Part shown: in pieces, positions 48,298 through 59,283 of the stretch | Numbering within the stretch: the first letter of the stretch is position 1 | Layout of the letters: every line of letters begins with the position of its first letter | Assembly (NCBI GenBank): GCA_039105265.1 | Contig: JAPFFF010000001.1 | Span: forward strand, 4,712,001-4,776,000 | Direction of reading: 5' to 3' | From: Tritrichomonas musculus | Taxonomy: Eukaryota; Parabasalia; Tritrichomonadida; Tritrichomonadidae | DNA: 64,000 nucleotides | The notes under the pieces: generated by a model | Database searches by the model: none | Told to the model about the DNA's origin: nothing | What the model saw: the letters and a program-made list of their open reading frames with translations, nothing else | Position numbers and translations under genes: made by a program

Positions 48298-51200
48298 TTA
48301 AAATTCTTCATAGTCACGGAAATACAAAAGAGGATCTTTGCGAAATGTGATTGGATTAACGAGAATCTTTCTAGTTTTGAACAATTCGGAATTAGCACTC
48401 TCTGCTCTTTCTCGAAGGACTCTAAGGTTTTCAGTATTCTTTTGAAGATTCAACACATCTTGATTTGTAATAGTTGTAAGAACGCGAAGTGAAGCCTCAA
48501 TTTCATCAACCCATTGTCTAGCCAATTTAGAAATAGTATTCAAATTAGCTTTATCATTGAATTTCTTCTTGGCATCTTTGATTGAAGGCAAAGCTAAATC
48601 GTAGCCAGTTACAGCGTCATTAATAGCTCTAGATAAAGGCATAACTGGTAATGGAGGTCTAACCTTTTGCCATCTTTCATATGTTTGCTGAGAAGGTAAT
48701 GAGTTTAGAGCAATCTTTCTATGTTTCTCCATATTTTGAATACTTTCATTTACGGTGAGTTGCAAATCATCAATTCTATTGTATTCTTTAACCTCTGATT
48801 TTTTCACTTTTGCAGTGATATTTGAGTTTGGATGAGGTTTCATCGTAGTAAATATATATCGTTTATGAACTGGGTCTTTTGAGTTATTTGGTTCTAAATG
48901 AACATCATGTACAAATTTGAATATCTTATTTGTAAATGAAGCATCTTCTTCAGGTATGACTGGAAATACGAAAATACCGTTTGTTTCCTTTGATTCGGCC
49001 TCATAAATTGACTGATAAGCAGCGGCGTTTGCACCATAATCAAATCTAGATTCAGCTGGATTATTTAAGAATTCTGTAAATTTCTTCAAATCACCAATTG
49101 TTGATGTGTAAATGATTCGCTTTTCAATTGAACCGTGTCTTAGCCATTCAATAAGATAGAAATAAAGTGGTGTAGAAATTGGATTGACTGAATTTGGTGG
49201 TGGTGTTTGATAGGTGTCAGAATCTTCACCATTTGAGACTGGTGCGAATGATGCGCTTGCATTTGCTGAAAGTAGTGCTTGTGAAGAAGTTGCAGAAACT
49301 GGTGCGCTGGTATTAGAAGAAATGTTGGTTGAGAGAAGGCCTGATGATGACTGAGCCAAATTACTTCCCATATTATATTTATTATAATTGTCTTGTCTGT
49401 TGTAGATAACATTATATACATCACCTAATTTGACTGCTTTCTTTCTGAGTTCTGTAATATCACGCTTTGATTCATAAATATTGATGAAGAGATAGTAGCA
49501 TTCTCTAACTTCCCATGGTAATCCTGCCGCTTTTCCAAGTTTGATTGCTCCATTGAGATTATCAATGAGTCCTTTAACATTGAACACATCATCTTCTGGA
49601 TCAAGATCTTTAAGAAGCAAATGTGTTAGATTTGGTTTGCAATGATTAATATCAATGTTGTTTTCTTCACTTGTTTGTTCAACAAATGAATAATTTAATT
49701 CATCTGGAATATGTTCTTCATTCTTGAGACGAATCATCTTATCAATAAGAGCAACCACTTGGACTTGTCCTTCAAATGCTTGTGCATAAAATGTAGACTT
49801 TTTGTTGTTGTTAACGATTTCACGAAGCCACCTTAATCTTAACAATGGATAGCCATAAAGTTGATCTGCAATTCGATGCATGCTCTTGACACGAAGTTCT
49901 GGACTCTTATTCGACGATCGCATTGCAGCTGATGCATTGTAAATCTTTCGAGCTTGGCTGTAATGTTGCATGAAAAACTCAACAAATTCCTCATAACGAT
50001 AAGAAGTAATGAAAAGCTTAAGGCGATCAAGTAAACTCTTATAAACTGAAACTCTGTATTTAGGGCATTCGAAAATAGCTTTGACTAAGTTTGAATAGAA
50101 GTAATGCATTGAAGCTATGATGTTTTCTGTCGTTTGATAATCGATATACATTAAGTGAATTGTCATAGCAACACCTGAAGCACGTGCAGCACGGAGATTA
50201 CGGCTAACAAGGTTGAGGGCAAGATAAACTAATTTATCATATGATTCTGTATGATTGAAATAAATTTTACTATAATAATTATCCACAAATCGGGAGATTG
50301 TTAACATCGTATCATCGAAATTGGATTGTAATTGGTGGTATCCAAGGAGTCTAATGAATAGCGATGAAAATGCTTCAGCTTGTTTGTCAGTAATATCAAT
50401 TGATTTAGCACGATAATAATAATCTGCAACGAAATCGAGAATACGAACTGTAAGTTCATTGTAAATAACGTAATTGATATCTTTTGAGATAGTTGCAACT
50501 TCTTGAAGTTTCTTGTATTCTTCTTCTGAGTTTGCACATTCACTAATATCAATTGGGGCACATGGATTAGCTACATCTGGATTAGGTGTTAATACATGAA
50601 CAATAAGTGTTTCTAAGAATTCAATGAATCGTTTCTTTTCATCTTTTGATCTAGTGCAAAGTAAACCTTTATAATATGCATAAAGAGAATTTTTTTCAGC
50701 TGTATGAAGAACAAATAAAATAGGCACTAAATAGTGTTGATAGAGTTGATAGTTCTTGAATTCTTCTGCGTTAGCATAATTGATTGCATATGTTAAATAA
50801 GGGATATATACGTTGGCGCATTTCATTGATATTTCTGGATAATGTTCAATTGTTCGAACAAATTCGGCAAGTAAATATACGTATTCTGGAATAAGATGTT
50901 TAGCTTTTGTCATTGATAACGTTAAAGAATCAAATAAGTTTTCAAAGATTTTCACGTTCTTTGATTGAGAATAGCCGCAATTAGCCAAAAGATTATTTGT
51001 ATTCGCAAATGTTTTAATGAAAGCAAGTTTTAGGCTAAGTCCGCGTGTGATTATATCTTCAGAAACAACATCTGGTTTTGGAATTGGAGGTTCTGGTGGA
51101 GGGTGTTTTGGTTTTACTTCCGGTGGAGGTGGGAAAAGAGGAGTTAAATCAAATGGAGCTATAACATCAGAGTTAAAGCGTGTTAAATGGTCATTAATAA

Positions 51201-54200
51201 TTGGAAGGCTATTGTCATAGCCAATTATTGGGCTGATTATATGCATATAAAGCGAATAAGATTTGTTTACTTCGGTTGATTTGGCTAAGTTTGACATTGA
51301 AGAGATCAAAATACTTATTGACTTGGAAAACTTAATGATATCTTCTAGTAATTTTCCTTCAATAGGCTTTTTCTCTTTTTTAAGGGTTAAAATTGTAACA
51401 ATTGCAATATGCATGAAATATTGGCTTGTCTTCAGGAAATAGATTAATTGGAGTACATTATCTGCAGTATTATCAATCTTCAAATATGGTAATATAGTCG
51501 TAGAATAAGAAGAAAAGAAGCGTAATGGAAAATCATCTGATATACGAAGAGGAGTAAAAATTCTATAACAATATTGAAGGAAAATTGGAGCAATTGTCGT
51601 TTGATTAAATTGAGCCAAATAATTAACAAATGATAAAGTATTATTTGGGCCCATAATTGTCAAGTAGCGTGCGACTGTTGGAACAAAAGAGTCAACTTTG
51701 ATATCTTTATTGAGTTTAGATATATCAATCTTTGAAACGTTATCTCCTGGTTTCTTTGAAAGTAGTTCTTTCAATTGTGGTGGTGGAGCATAAATAGATG
51801 GAATAGAAACAGAAAACAAAACTTTTGATTGTGAGGATATTTTTCCTGGATATAGATATTTATTTGGTTGAACTTCTTTGAATTCAAACGAAGGAACTTC
51901 AATGTTTGCATCACTACGAATAGGAACACCCTCTGAAGTAAATAGAGGAAAGACAGCTGCTTTATAAACTTTGGCTTGATAATTTTGAGCATCAGAAGTA
52001 GATGTGTAGAAATGGAATATAATATGAGCAGTTTTAGGCAATTCGCCTTTAATCAAAATTCTAATTATATCTGGAAATTGGCAAGTTTTGTTTGTATTTA
52101 TAGTTGTTGATAAATACTGTGATTGTGGTTCTTTTGTAGAGTAGCTTAGCATGTAAGGAAATCCTTTTGGATTTTTAATATTTTCTTCATTATCGGTATA
52201 GAAAGCAGTGAAATAAACGTAAGTTCCTTTTGGTGGATTCTTAAAAGTAAACCGGATGTTTGATAAAGTTATTATAGGATCAGCTGAGTATTTATCAGGT
52301 TTTGTTGAAGATAATAAAAGAGTCTCATCATCACTTGAGAGGAATGAACGAGATATTCCTTGAGTTGGTAATGTATCAAGTTGTTTAATGCTAATTTCTG
52401 TTGTTACAGGAAGCGTTTGAGTAGTTGCTGTTGTTAATTGTGAAATGACATTTGTATCAGATGCAAGAGCTGGCGCAATTGCAATGAGTGAAAACCTTTC
52501 TGGGAATGATGTTGCTTCAACAAAAGTTTCGTTTTTGTCGAAAAGTGGAAAGGCTGAAACTGCAAAGTTGAAAGGAGATTGTAAAATGGCAACATTTTTA
52601 GATGGATCTCGGATAAACTTATTGAATTGTGAAACATCAATTGATTGCTGATGAAGGAGACGAAGGATAAGATATTGGTTTTTGGTATCACTAAGTGGGA
52701 AGATGGCTTCTTTGTTTGATTTGTTCAAAAATGAAATTGTTTTGTTATTGTATTGGAAATATAAAGGTTCACTTGTTGGTTGGCCAGACGTGCCATCAAG
52801 AACATACACCATTCCTGTTAAACCATCAACATCGCTATCAAAAATCTTTAATGTGCTAATTGTAAATTTGAAATATGATAATTTTGCTATTTTTGGTGCT
52901 GAAGGTGGCTTATTGACTTCTTTTGTAAAATTTGATTGGTAAACTCTTCCAATCTCGTTGAACTTGACATTCAAGCTATGCGATGAGTTTGAAATATATC
53001 TTGATGATTGGCCAACAGAAGGGACATGGATATAAGTTTGGTTTCTATTTATTTCCCATTGTGGTAAAGTGAGTTCGTTAGCAATTTGGACATATGCTAA
53101 ATCATCATAATCAGGAGTTGATGGTTCTCGGTATTTGAATTCATAACCATTTGGAATAAGGGAGTTTAGAACTAAACTATCAGAGTAGTAATAGTGTGGG
53201 TATGATTGTTCATCAATACTTGGAATATATTGAGATTCAACAATTTTAAGCGGTTCACTTTTGAATTTTGAAGGAAGAGTTTTAGAATAATTCAAAAATC
53301 CTGCAGAAACATCATTTTTCAAGATTTCCATAGCTTCGTTAAAGTCGATTTTTGTAGGATCATTTTGGCCATGGAAACATGATTTAATATCATTTAGAGT
53401 ACCTTTGAAAAAGAGCATATGCCTTGAATTAAGGGAATAAGTCTTAAGATAATAATATGTCCTTGCAAGGTCCATTTTTGCAGGTGATCCAAGAGAATAA
53501 TACAAGTCTTTTACAATTGTATCGTGATCTTTTTCAATTGATCTTGGATTGGCTTTTAACATGATTGCATAAAAGTGGTCTAAAAGGTCAAAGCAAACAT
53601 CACGCAATTGAACAGGTTGGGTTTCAAAAAATGTTTTTACATTAGCCTCGAATTCTTTTCTTCCAAAATATGAGGAATTGATGGCAGCTACTTGATAGTA
53701 AAGAAAAGCGTAGTACATTTGATTAACAAAAGTGTCATATGGTACTTCGGCGTTATTAATATATTCTGATAAATCTTTTAATCCCTGTTCAAGTAATCCA
53801 ACGTCTCTATTAATAACTAAATGAGAGGCATTTGTGACAGCATTGAAAAACTCGTTTGGATCATTAATTTTCGACGATACATCAAGTATATATTGGTTTA
53901 ATGAATCAGGTTCTAATTCTTTGAATTCGCCAAGTGCTACTTCTTGACCACGTAATTCAGTGATGGTGTTATTTAATTCATTTCTAATTTGTGTAAGATC
54001 TTCGCGAACTGAATCCGTAAGAGGTGGATTCCAAGAATCTGAAACTTGTTTTAAGATTTGCTTTAATGATATAATAAAGTTTTTAGCTTCATCCCTTGAA
54101 ATGGTTGAATTTTTTTCAATTTCTTCCTGTACTTGTTTTATATTGGATAAAGGCTCGGTCAAAAAGCTCTCAATATTTAATTTATTTTTTGTTGATTCAA

Positions 54201-54456
54201 TCTGATCAGCGATTTGATTGATTTGATTTAAAACTTCTTGTTGATCAATTTCGAAATACATAGAAGATGAGATTATTTCTTGAGAACTTTCATCATCTGA
54301 AGCATTAATTTTCCCTGTTTTACGACGAGATTTTCCTGACTTTTTAAGCTTTATAGCTGAATCATTTGTGGTTTCTTGAATTTTTGGTGTTTCATTTTCT
54401 TCTCGGTTTTGATTTGTTTCAATTTGTGCGTTGTTATCTTTCTCACCTTCAGACAT
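48298..54456 (-). CDS. DOCK-family guanine nucleotide exchange factor
   Basis: The product is about 2,052 residues from the ATG at 54456; the frame opens earlier at a non-ATG codon. The N-terminus is charged and disordered, then helical. Around residues 780-910 a C2-like DHR-1 region is visible (ITLSNIRFTFKNPPKGTYVY, later IIFHFYTSTSD). The C-terminal 550 residues look like DHR-2: a GYPLLRLRWLREIV block, AFEGQVQVVALIDKMI, KLGKAAGLPWEVRECYYLF, and a C-terminal helical lobe. Low-complexity Ser/Ala/Asn inserts interrupt DHR-2 near residue 1690. Such proteins activate Rac/Cdc42-type GTPases at membranes and drive actin changes. The whole gene is one intronless frame. Confidence 0.8.
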   Translation of the reverse strand: MSEGEKDNNAQIETNQNREENETPKIQETTNDSAIKLKKSGKSRRKTGKINASDDESSQEIISSSMYFEIDQQEVLNQINQIADQIESTKNKLNIESFLTEPLSNIKQVQEEIEKNSTISRDEAKNFIISLKQILKQVSDSWNPPLTDSVREDLTQIRNELNNTITELRGQEVALGEFKELEPDSLNQYILDVSSKINDPNEFFNAVTNASHLVINRDVGLLEQGLKDLSEYINNAEVPYDTFVNQMYYAFLYYQVAAINSSYFGRKEFEANVKTFFETQPVQLRDVCFDLLDHFYAIMLKANPRSIEKDHDTIVKDLYYSLGSPAKMDLARTYYYLKTYSLNSRHMLFFKGTLNDIKSCFHGQNDPTKIDFNEAMEILKNDVSAGFLNYSKTLPSKFKSEPLKIVESQYIPSIDEQSYPHYYYSDSLVLNSLIPNGYEFKYREPSTPDYDDLAYVQIANELTLPQWEINRNQTYIHVPSVGQSSRYISNSSHSLNVKFNEIGRVYQSNFTKEVNKPPSAPKIAKLSYFKFTISTLKIFDSDVDGLTGMVYVLDGTSGQPTSEPLYFQYNNKTISFLNKSNKEAIFPLSDTKNQYLILRLLHQQSIDVSQFNKFIRDPSKNVAILQSPFNFAVSAFPLFDKNETFVEATSFPERFSLIAIAPALASDTNVISQLTTATTQTLPVTTEISIKQLDTLPTQGISRSFLSSDDETLLLSSTKPDKYSADPIITLSNIRFTFKNPPKGTYVYFTAFYTDNEENIKNPKGFPYMLSYSTKEPQSQYLSTTINTNKTCQFPDIIRILIKGELPKTAHIIFHFYTSTSDAQNYQAKVYKAAVFPLFTSEGVPIRSDANIEVPSFEFKEVQPNKYLYPGKISSQSKVLFSVSIPSIYAPPPQLKELLSKKPGDNVSKIDISKLNKDIKVDSFVPTVARYLTIMGPNNTLSFVNYLAQFNQTTIAPIFLQYCYRIFTPLRISDDFPLRFFSSYSTTILPYLKIDNTADNVLQLIYFLKTSQYFMHIAIVTILTLKKEKKPIEGKLLEDIIKFSKSISILISSMSNLAKSTEVNKSYSLYMHIISPIIGYDNSLPIINDHLTRFNSDVIAPFDLTPLFPPPPEVKPKHPPPEPPIPKPDVVSEDIITRGLSLKLAFIKTFANTNNLLANCGYSQSKNVKIFENLFDSLTLSMTKAKHLIPEYVYLLAEFVRTIEHYPEISMKCANVYIPYLTYAINYANAEEFKNYQLYQHYLVPILFVLHTAEKNSLYAYYKGLLCTRSKDEKKRFIEFLETLIVHVLTPNPDVANPCAPIDISECANSEEEYKKLQEVATISKDINYVIYNELTVRILDFVADYYYRAKSIDITDKQAEAFSSLFIRLLGYHQLQSNFDDTMLTISRFVDNYYSKIYFNHTESYDKLVYLALNLVSRNLRAARASGVAMTIHLMYIDYQTTENIIASMHYFYSNLVKAIFECPKYRVSVYKSLLDRLKLFITSYRYEEFVEFFMQHYSQARKIYNASAAMRSSNKSPELRVKSMHRIADQLYGYPLLRLRWLREIVNNNKKSTFYAQAFEGQVQVVALIDKMIRLKNEEHIPDELNYSFVEQTSEENNIDINHCKPNLTHLLLKDLDPEDDVFNVKGLIDNLNGAIKLGKAAGLPWEVRECYYLFINIYESKRDITELRKKAVKLGDVYNVIYNRQDNYNKYNMGSNLAQSSSGLLSTNISSNTSAPVSATSSQALLSANASASFAPVSNGEDSDTYQTPPPNSVNPISTPLYFYLIEWLRHGSIEKRIIYTSTIGDLKKFTEFLNNPAESRFDYGANAAAYQSIYEAESKETNGIFVFPVIPEEDASFTNKIFKFVHDVHLEPNNSKDPVHKRYIFTTMKPHPNSNITAKVKKSEVKEYNRIDDLQLTVNESIQNMEKHRKIALNSLPSQQTYERWQKVRPPLPVMPLSRAINDAVTGYDLALPSIKDAKKKFNDKANLNTISKLARQWVDEIEASLRVLTTITNQDVLNLQKNTENLRVLRERAESANSELFKTRKILVNPITFRKDPLLYFRDYEEF

Positions 54457-54462
54457 TTGTGA
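54457..54462 (-). promoter_or_regulatory. initiator-like TCACAA touching the DOCK start codon
   Basis: TCACAA fits TCAYWW and abuts the ATG directly. If used, the 5' UTR would be only a few bases long. Confidence 0.4.
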
Positions 54463-55065
54463 TGTACGATAGAATATTTCCCAAGTAAATTTCACCTTTG
54501 GTGATGTGAATTATTTATAAATTATAGAAAAACTGGTGAAGCTCTGAAAAACTATTAATGAGAATAAAAATTCGTTAGAATAGATTAGATATTAAAGTAT
54601 TGATATCTATTTAATTTTACAATATCTTATTTAATTTTTTCTTTTGCTGTATATACTAATTGTAATATTAGTAATGTGTAAATAATTATTTAGATATTTA
54701 TTTAATTTTAAAGGAAAATCGCAGATCTTGATTTTTATTTAAAAAGTGAAACTTTTGATATTTTTTCAATTCTCTTTGTCAATATCATTAATTAATTTAT
54801 TATTTTTTGAATAAAGCATCAATTTTTAAACATTGTGTTTTAACTATGAAAGATGCTATGTTTGTTAATAGAATCACTTTTTGAAAACTCATTCAAATCA
54901 GAAAATAATGATATATCTCAATATAGATTATTTATGATCATATATATTTTTTAAATAATGTAAATTATTCAAACCTTTTTTATTAATTAATGAGATAATT
55001 TAGGTTCTAAAAAAATTCATGAATTGAACCCAAATTATCCCCTATTCAGGGATGTGAAAAGGGTA

Positions 55066-55486
55066 AGCTCTGGCAGAATGTCACTTTTTTGCCCGGGCAA
55101 AATTTACGGGCAGAAGGTTTGCCCGAACTTTCTTTTTTTTTAACTCACATTTCATTTGCCCGGGCAGAAAAGTGACATTCCCCGTCTTTGCCCGTCTTTG
55201 CTCTTATAAAATATAAGAATATTAAACTAATATTATTAAAATAAATTATTATAATTGCTTTAAAATAAAAAAAAATATGAATATTAAAAATTTAAATGAA
55301 AATGTAATTTTTAATAAAATATCAATCAAAAAAACAATAGAATTATCTTATTTTCAAATAACATTTCATTGTCACTTTTAATCTCGGGCAATTTCCCGAG
55401 CAAAATTCACGGGCAAAGACGGGCAATGTCACTTTTTTTAAGAACGGGCAAGTACGGGCAAACACGGGCACTTGCCCGTCCATTTA
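55066..55486. repeat. cluster of GGGCA/TGCCC motifs with repeated AATGTCACTTTT
   Basis: AATGTCACTTTTTT occurs near 55077 and near 55424, its inverse AAAAGTGACATT near 55152, and a CATTGTCACTTTTA near 55369. Between and beside them are many ACGGGCA, GCCCGGGC and GGGCAA words in both orientations. The island is much richer in G and C than its surroundings. It may be a nested small inverted-repeat element; I see no gene in it. The rest of 54496-55624 is plain AT-rich spacer. Confidence 0.6.
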
Positions 55487-55624
55487 TTAAATTTTGGTAG
55501 TAATAAATATAAACAATCTTTAATCAACTGGAAGTAAACATGATTTATGACAATGAAGAGTGATATATGGGGGATTTTTCAAACATTGGTTACAGTTATC
55601 AAAATCAGATTCTTCGGTAGATCC

Positions 55625-56509
55625 TTAGAACTTCTGGATTAAATATGGTTCTTTGAGAAGAGGACGGCCAAGCGATATCAAATCGCATGTTCCATTTTTA
55701 ATTAAATCTTCCATGACGCTAAACTGGCGGAGATTTCCATTCATAGCCAATACAGCATTAGGATTCTTTTTCTTAAAATCTGCAACAACTTCCTTGCTAA
55801 TAGGTTCACCAAAATCTTTTGTTTTGTTTTTATGAATCATTTCATCAAAAAGACTTGGAAGCTTTTGTCGCTGACGTTTTTGTGAACGTTTTACATTTCT
55901 CCAAGGATAAATAAGGCCATGAGAAATTTTAAAAAGATCAATACCTTCGTTAGCCAAAAAGGAAATCGTTTGTTTGGCCATTTCTGGGGTTACACCACCT
56001 TTATCTTGATCTGAGCCATTGATTTTTGCAATAATCGAAAATTTGGATGAATCTGTGTTTCGCTTGATTTCTGAAATAATTTCTTTCATAGTTCGAGCAC
56101 GATTTTGAATAGAACCTCCATACATATCTTGGCGTTTGTTCGTAAATGGTGATAAGAATTGTGATAGCATAAATCCATTCGCACATTGAAGTTCAATTCC
56201 ATCAACTCCAACACTTTGCATTAATTGTGCTGATCGTCCAAACGATTTAACAAGTGATGCTATTTCAGCTATAGAAAGCGCCTGCGTCGCTCCATTAAAT
56301 AAAGTAGACACGCCTTTTGGTATAATTTGTTGTGATACTCCACTTGGAATTCGAGACTCTTCAACATTTGATTGCGCTATTTGTACAATTATTTTGGATC
56401 CATATGAATGGACAACATCAACTATTTCTTTCCAGGTGTCTGCATGGCAAGTCGATGAGAATCCATTTTGCCAAAGGTCAACGCACGAATCTTTACACTG
56501 TACAGATTA
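55625..56509 (-). pseudogene. Old-yellow-enzyme-like flavin oxidoreductase, 5'-truncated
   Basis: The open frame runs from about 56509 to the stop at 55625 (about 294 codons) without a usable early ATG. The visible domain starts at DTWKEIVDVVHSYGSKIIVQ and continues GVDGIELQCANGFMLSQFLS, NKRQDMYGGSIQNRAR, then IAKINGSDQDKGG and CDLISLGRPLLKEPY, the standard order of the NADH:flavin oxidoreductase TIM barrel. The first roughly 60 residues, including the FMN-binding start, are missing, and the usual His of the HGANGYL block reads Gln. It is probably a recently damaged host gene. Family members reduce activated alkenes with NAD(P)H. Confidence 0.75.
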
Positions 56510-56979
56510 ATAATGACATTTCTAGGTAAAATGATCGTCATGGTTATATATTTTGATTTTTCTTTCTCTTAGTCATTTATCTTCCTTGCCAACATTAACA
56601 ATAAGGTGAACAAAGTGGTTCCAAATCTTATTTTTTAAAAATCTTGTCAATCCAATTATCTTTCTTCTAATGTAAAACAGTTAAAGAGAGCCTTTATTCA
56701 GTATATATTGAGTATTTAATATCTTTTCTAATGTATTTGGTTTTGATATGATCAAAACATTGGTTGTTTTTTGTATGAATTTTGAGATTCACTTTTTCAG
56801 CATAGTAAATGTTATTTTTTAGAAATTCTTTCAATTATTTGGCAAAACTTTTTTTTTTCTTCTGAATAAGTTTTTATTTTTATATTTTGTGAATGTTTAC
56901 AATAAGTATGATTTCCTTTGTAGTGTTTTGGGTATTGTTAAAAAATTTAAGTCATTGCTCTTTTGTTATTGTTTCAACT

Positions 56980-57511
56980 CTAAATAAAATTTCTAGATAT
57001 CTTGATACACTTTCTCCATATCCTTAAAAATGGTTTTCCATTATTTTTATTAAAATCATCTAAGATATTCTTTTTAGATTTAATAGCATGTCCATGATCC
57101 AATACCTCCGTTATTTTCCAGCCTGATTGAATAATTACATTGAGAGAAACTCCATCATTATCATGAACATAGTATTTAACTTTTTGAGACATTTCCCCAT
57201 CATTCTGCTAATTCTTCCTCTCCTAATTTTTTTAAATACCTAGAAGCTTCTTCAATTTTTCCAAAAACAAATTGCTTCTTTTTTTGTATAATTGAAAAAT
57301 CAATAATTTTACGTGATTGAATATCAATCATGGTAACAATACAGGCTGAACCATGCCTTCTGTGGTCCCAAGCGCCATTGTTTGAAACAATTGCATCATT
57401 ATTCAAATTTTCTGAATATTTTTGTGTCGAATCACGAGCAAAATCAATAATTAAATCAATTATATCATCTTGGCATTTTTAAAAAACTTTTTTTGAGCGT
57501 GATTTGTCCAT
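56980..57511 (-). pseudogene. DDE-type transposase remnant
   Basis: The minus strand reads MDKSRSKK at 57511, then DDIIDLIIDFARDS, then SNNGAWDHRRHGSACIVTMI with DIQSRKIIDFSII, and in a shifted frame KYYVHDNDGVSLNVIIQSGW and KITEVLDHGHAIKSKKNIL. The spacing of Asp in MID and HDND and the DHGHAIKS block resembles DDE transposases that end in a D-H-KS helix. There is at least one stop near 57480 and one frame change near 57200, and the C-terminal part is missing. Family and terminal repeats were not identified. It is a dead DNA transposon fragment. Confidence 0.55.
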
Positions 57512-58134
57512 TTAAAATACTAAATCTTTATTTTGTGAAAAAATCATATCACAAATAAGTGTTGCTAAAACAAATTAAATTATATTTGAGAAATATAGAT
57601 ATAAATCTGTTTTAGGCTTGTTATTCTCCGATTCTCGAGATCGACAATTGATTGACTTTTTGATATCGATACATAAATATGCACAGATTCTCGAGATCGA
57701 TTTCAGAGATCGAGAATTTTTTTCTCAGCTTTTGATATCAGAATTTTCAATTAAACTTTTTGATAAATATATGATTGTAATTTAATCACAAATATTTCAT
57801 AAAAAAGAATCACTCAAAAATATGTGAACACAAAACACAAAATCGTGTTTCTTTGATATTTTTTTGTGTTCAAGGTATTTTTGTAATCACCATCCTTTGG
57901 CCATCTTGATACAACACTGAACACAGAAAAATATTAATGGTAAGAATGATTTTTATAATCATCAAAATCAACTTTTTGAATGATATGCTAAAAAATCAAT
58001 ATTAATATCTTATGCTGAAAATGTTATTAAAAAATAAAAATATAATTTTTAATATAGGTAGGGAAAATGGTCGGGTGGTCAATTGAAAAAAGTCGGGTAT
58101 TGAGCGAAAAAAGTAGAGTATGAATGGAAAAAAA
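57512..58134. other. non-coding spacer with GATTCTCGAGATCGA words
   Basis: No gene was found. GATTCTCGAGATCGA occurs near 57631 and 57693, and an inverse-like AGATCGAGAATT near 57710. The rest is AT-rich. Confidence 0.45.
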
Positions 58135-58375
58135 TAATTCTTTTTCAGAAAAAAGTAAATTAATCTTCAGAAATATTTTTTACTTCTTCAGAAATATTTT
58201 CTTCTTCTTTAGAAAAAGGTCGTTCTTTTTTAGAAATATTTTTTTCTTCTTCGGAAAAAGGTCGTTCTTTTTTAGAAATATTTTTTTCTTTTTTAGAAAA
58301 TGACGAATTCATTTTTAGAAAAAGGTCCTTCTTTTTTAGAAGTATTTTTTACTTTATTAGAAAAACGTCGAACCA
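58135..58375. repeat. about five imperfect 40-bp tandem units
   Basis: Units resembling TTTTTTAGAAATATTTTTTT, then CTTC and TTAGAAAAAGGTCGTTC follow one another with small changes. No coding sense was found in either strand. The flanking part to 58810 holds only a perfect hairpin at 58673-58693 (TTTTAGGAC, TTC, GTCCTAAAA). Confidence 0.7.
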
Positions 58376-58810
58376 TGAATAGAAATAAAATTTGGGCTTT
58401 TTTAAAAAATACCAGTTTCTCAACTATAAAACTAAATATTATATTTTAATCGATCACCTGGTCAGAAAAATTGCTTTAAATATCATTATTATTTAATAAC
58501 AAATAAAAATTTTTTTAAGAATTTTATAAAATTTGAATGAAAAAAAAATTGCAAAGTATATTTTTCCTTACCTATAGAGATACTTTTTTCTATAATTTTT
58601 TAATGCACATAATATGCATAATACATAAATTATTAAAATACACTATTATTACGTCGTATGTATTTACTGTGATTTTAGGACTTCGTCCTAAAACCCCAGT
58701 AACTCAAGAATTTAAACCCATAACTTTAAACACGAACATTTTATTCAATTTTACAACACCACTGATTCATCACCCCTTCATAAATGATTTTAATAAATTT
58801 CATCCTCAAA

Positions 58811-59283
58811 TCTCAAAAGTCAAAAATTGAAAAACATAAATTTTATACGTAAATGATTAAATTTATTTTAAAATAAAGAATATGTTAAAATTAACGACGG
58901 TTGACGAGTAAAAACGAAATTTTCAATAATTACTCAAATTAAATATAAACTAACGACGGTTGACGAGTAAAAACGAAATTTTCAATACTTTGACGAGAAA
59001 ACGACTAGTCAAATTTTTAAAATTTTTTAATTCAATACTCTCACAAATCGAAAAAAATTTTATAAAATACGTTATTTCTGAAATGTCTGATAATTTGAAT
59101 ACTCACACAAATCGAAAAAAATTTTATAAATAAACGTTCACCACAAATTATAAAATTATTTTATCATTTATTTTTATATAACATGTCTCAAAAAAATAAA
59201 TCTCAAAAGTCAAATATTGAAAACATAAATTTTATACGTAAATGATTAAATTTATTTTAATATAAAGAATATGTCAAAATTAA
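58811..59283. repeat. 84-bp direct repeat carrying a promoter and start codon, plus inner tandem repeats
   Basis: 58811-58894 and 59201-59283 are nearly the same and each ends in AAAGAATATGTYAAAATTAA, so the upstream sequence and start of the gene at 59271 are present twice. Between them TAACGACGGTTGACGAGTAA units (36 bp) occur at 58892 and 58951, with a partial third, and CACAAATCGAAAAAAATTTT occurs near 59042 and 59107. Confidence 0.85.

Noticed and set aside
48298-54495. Start of the DOCK gene at 54495
   Set aside because: That codon is GTG; the ATG at 54456 with an adjacent initiator-like TCACAA is better.
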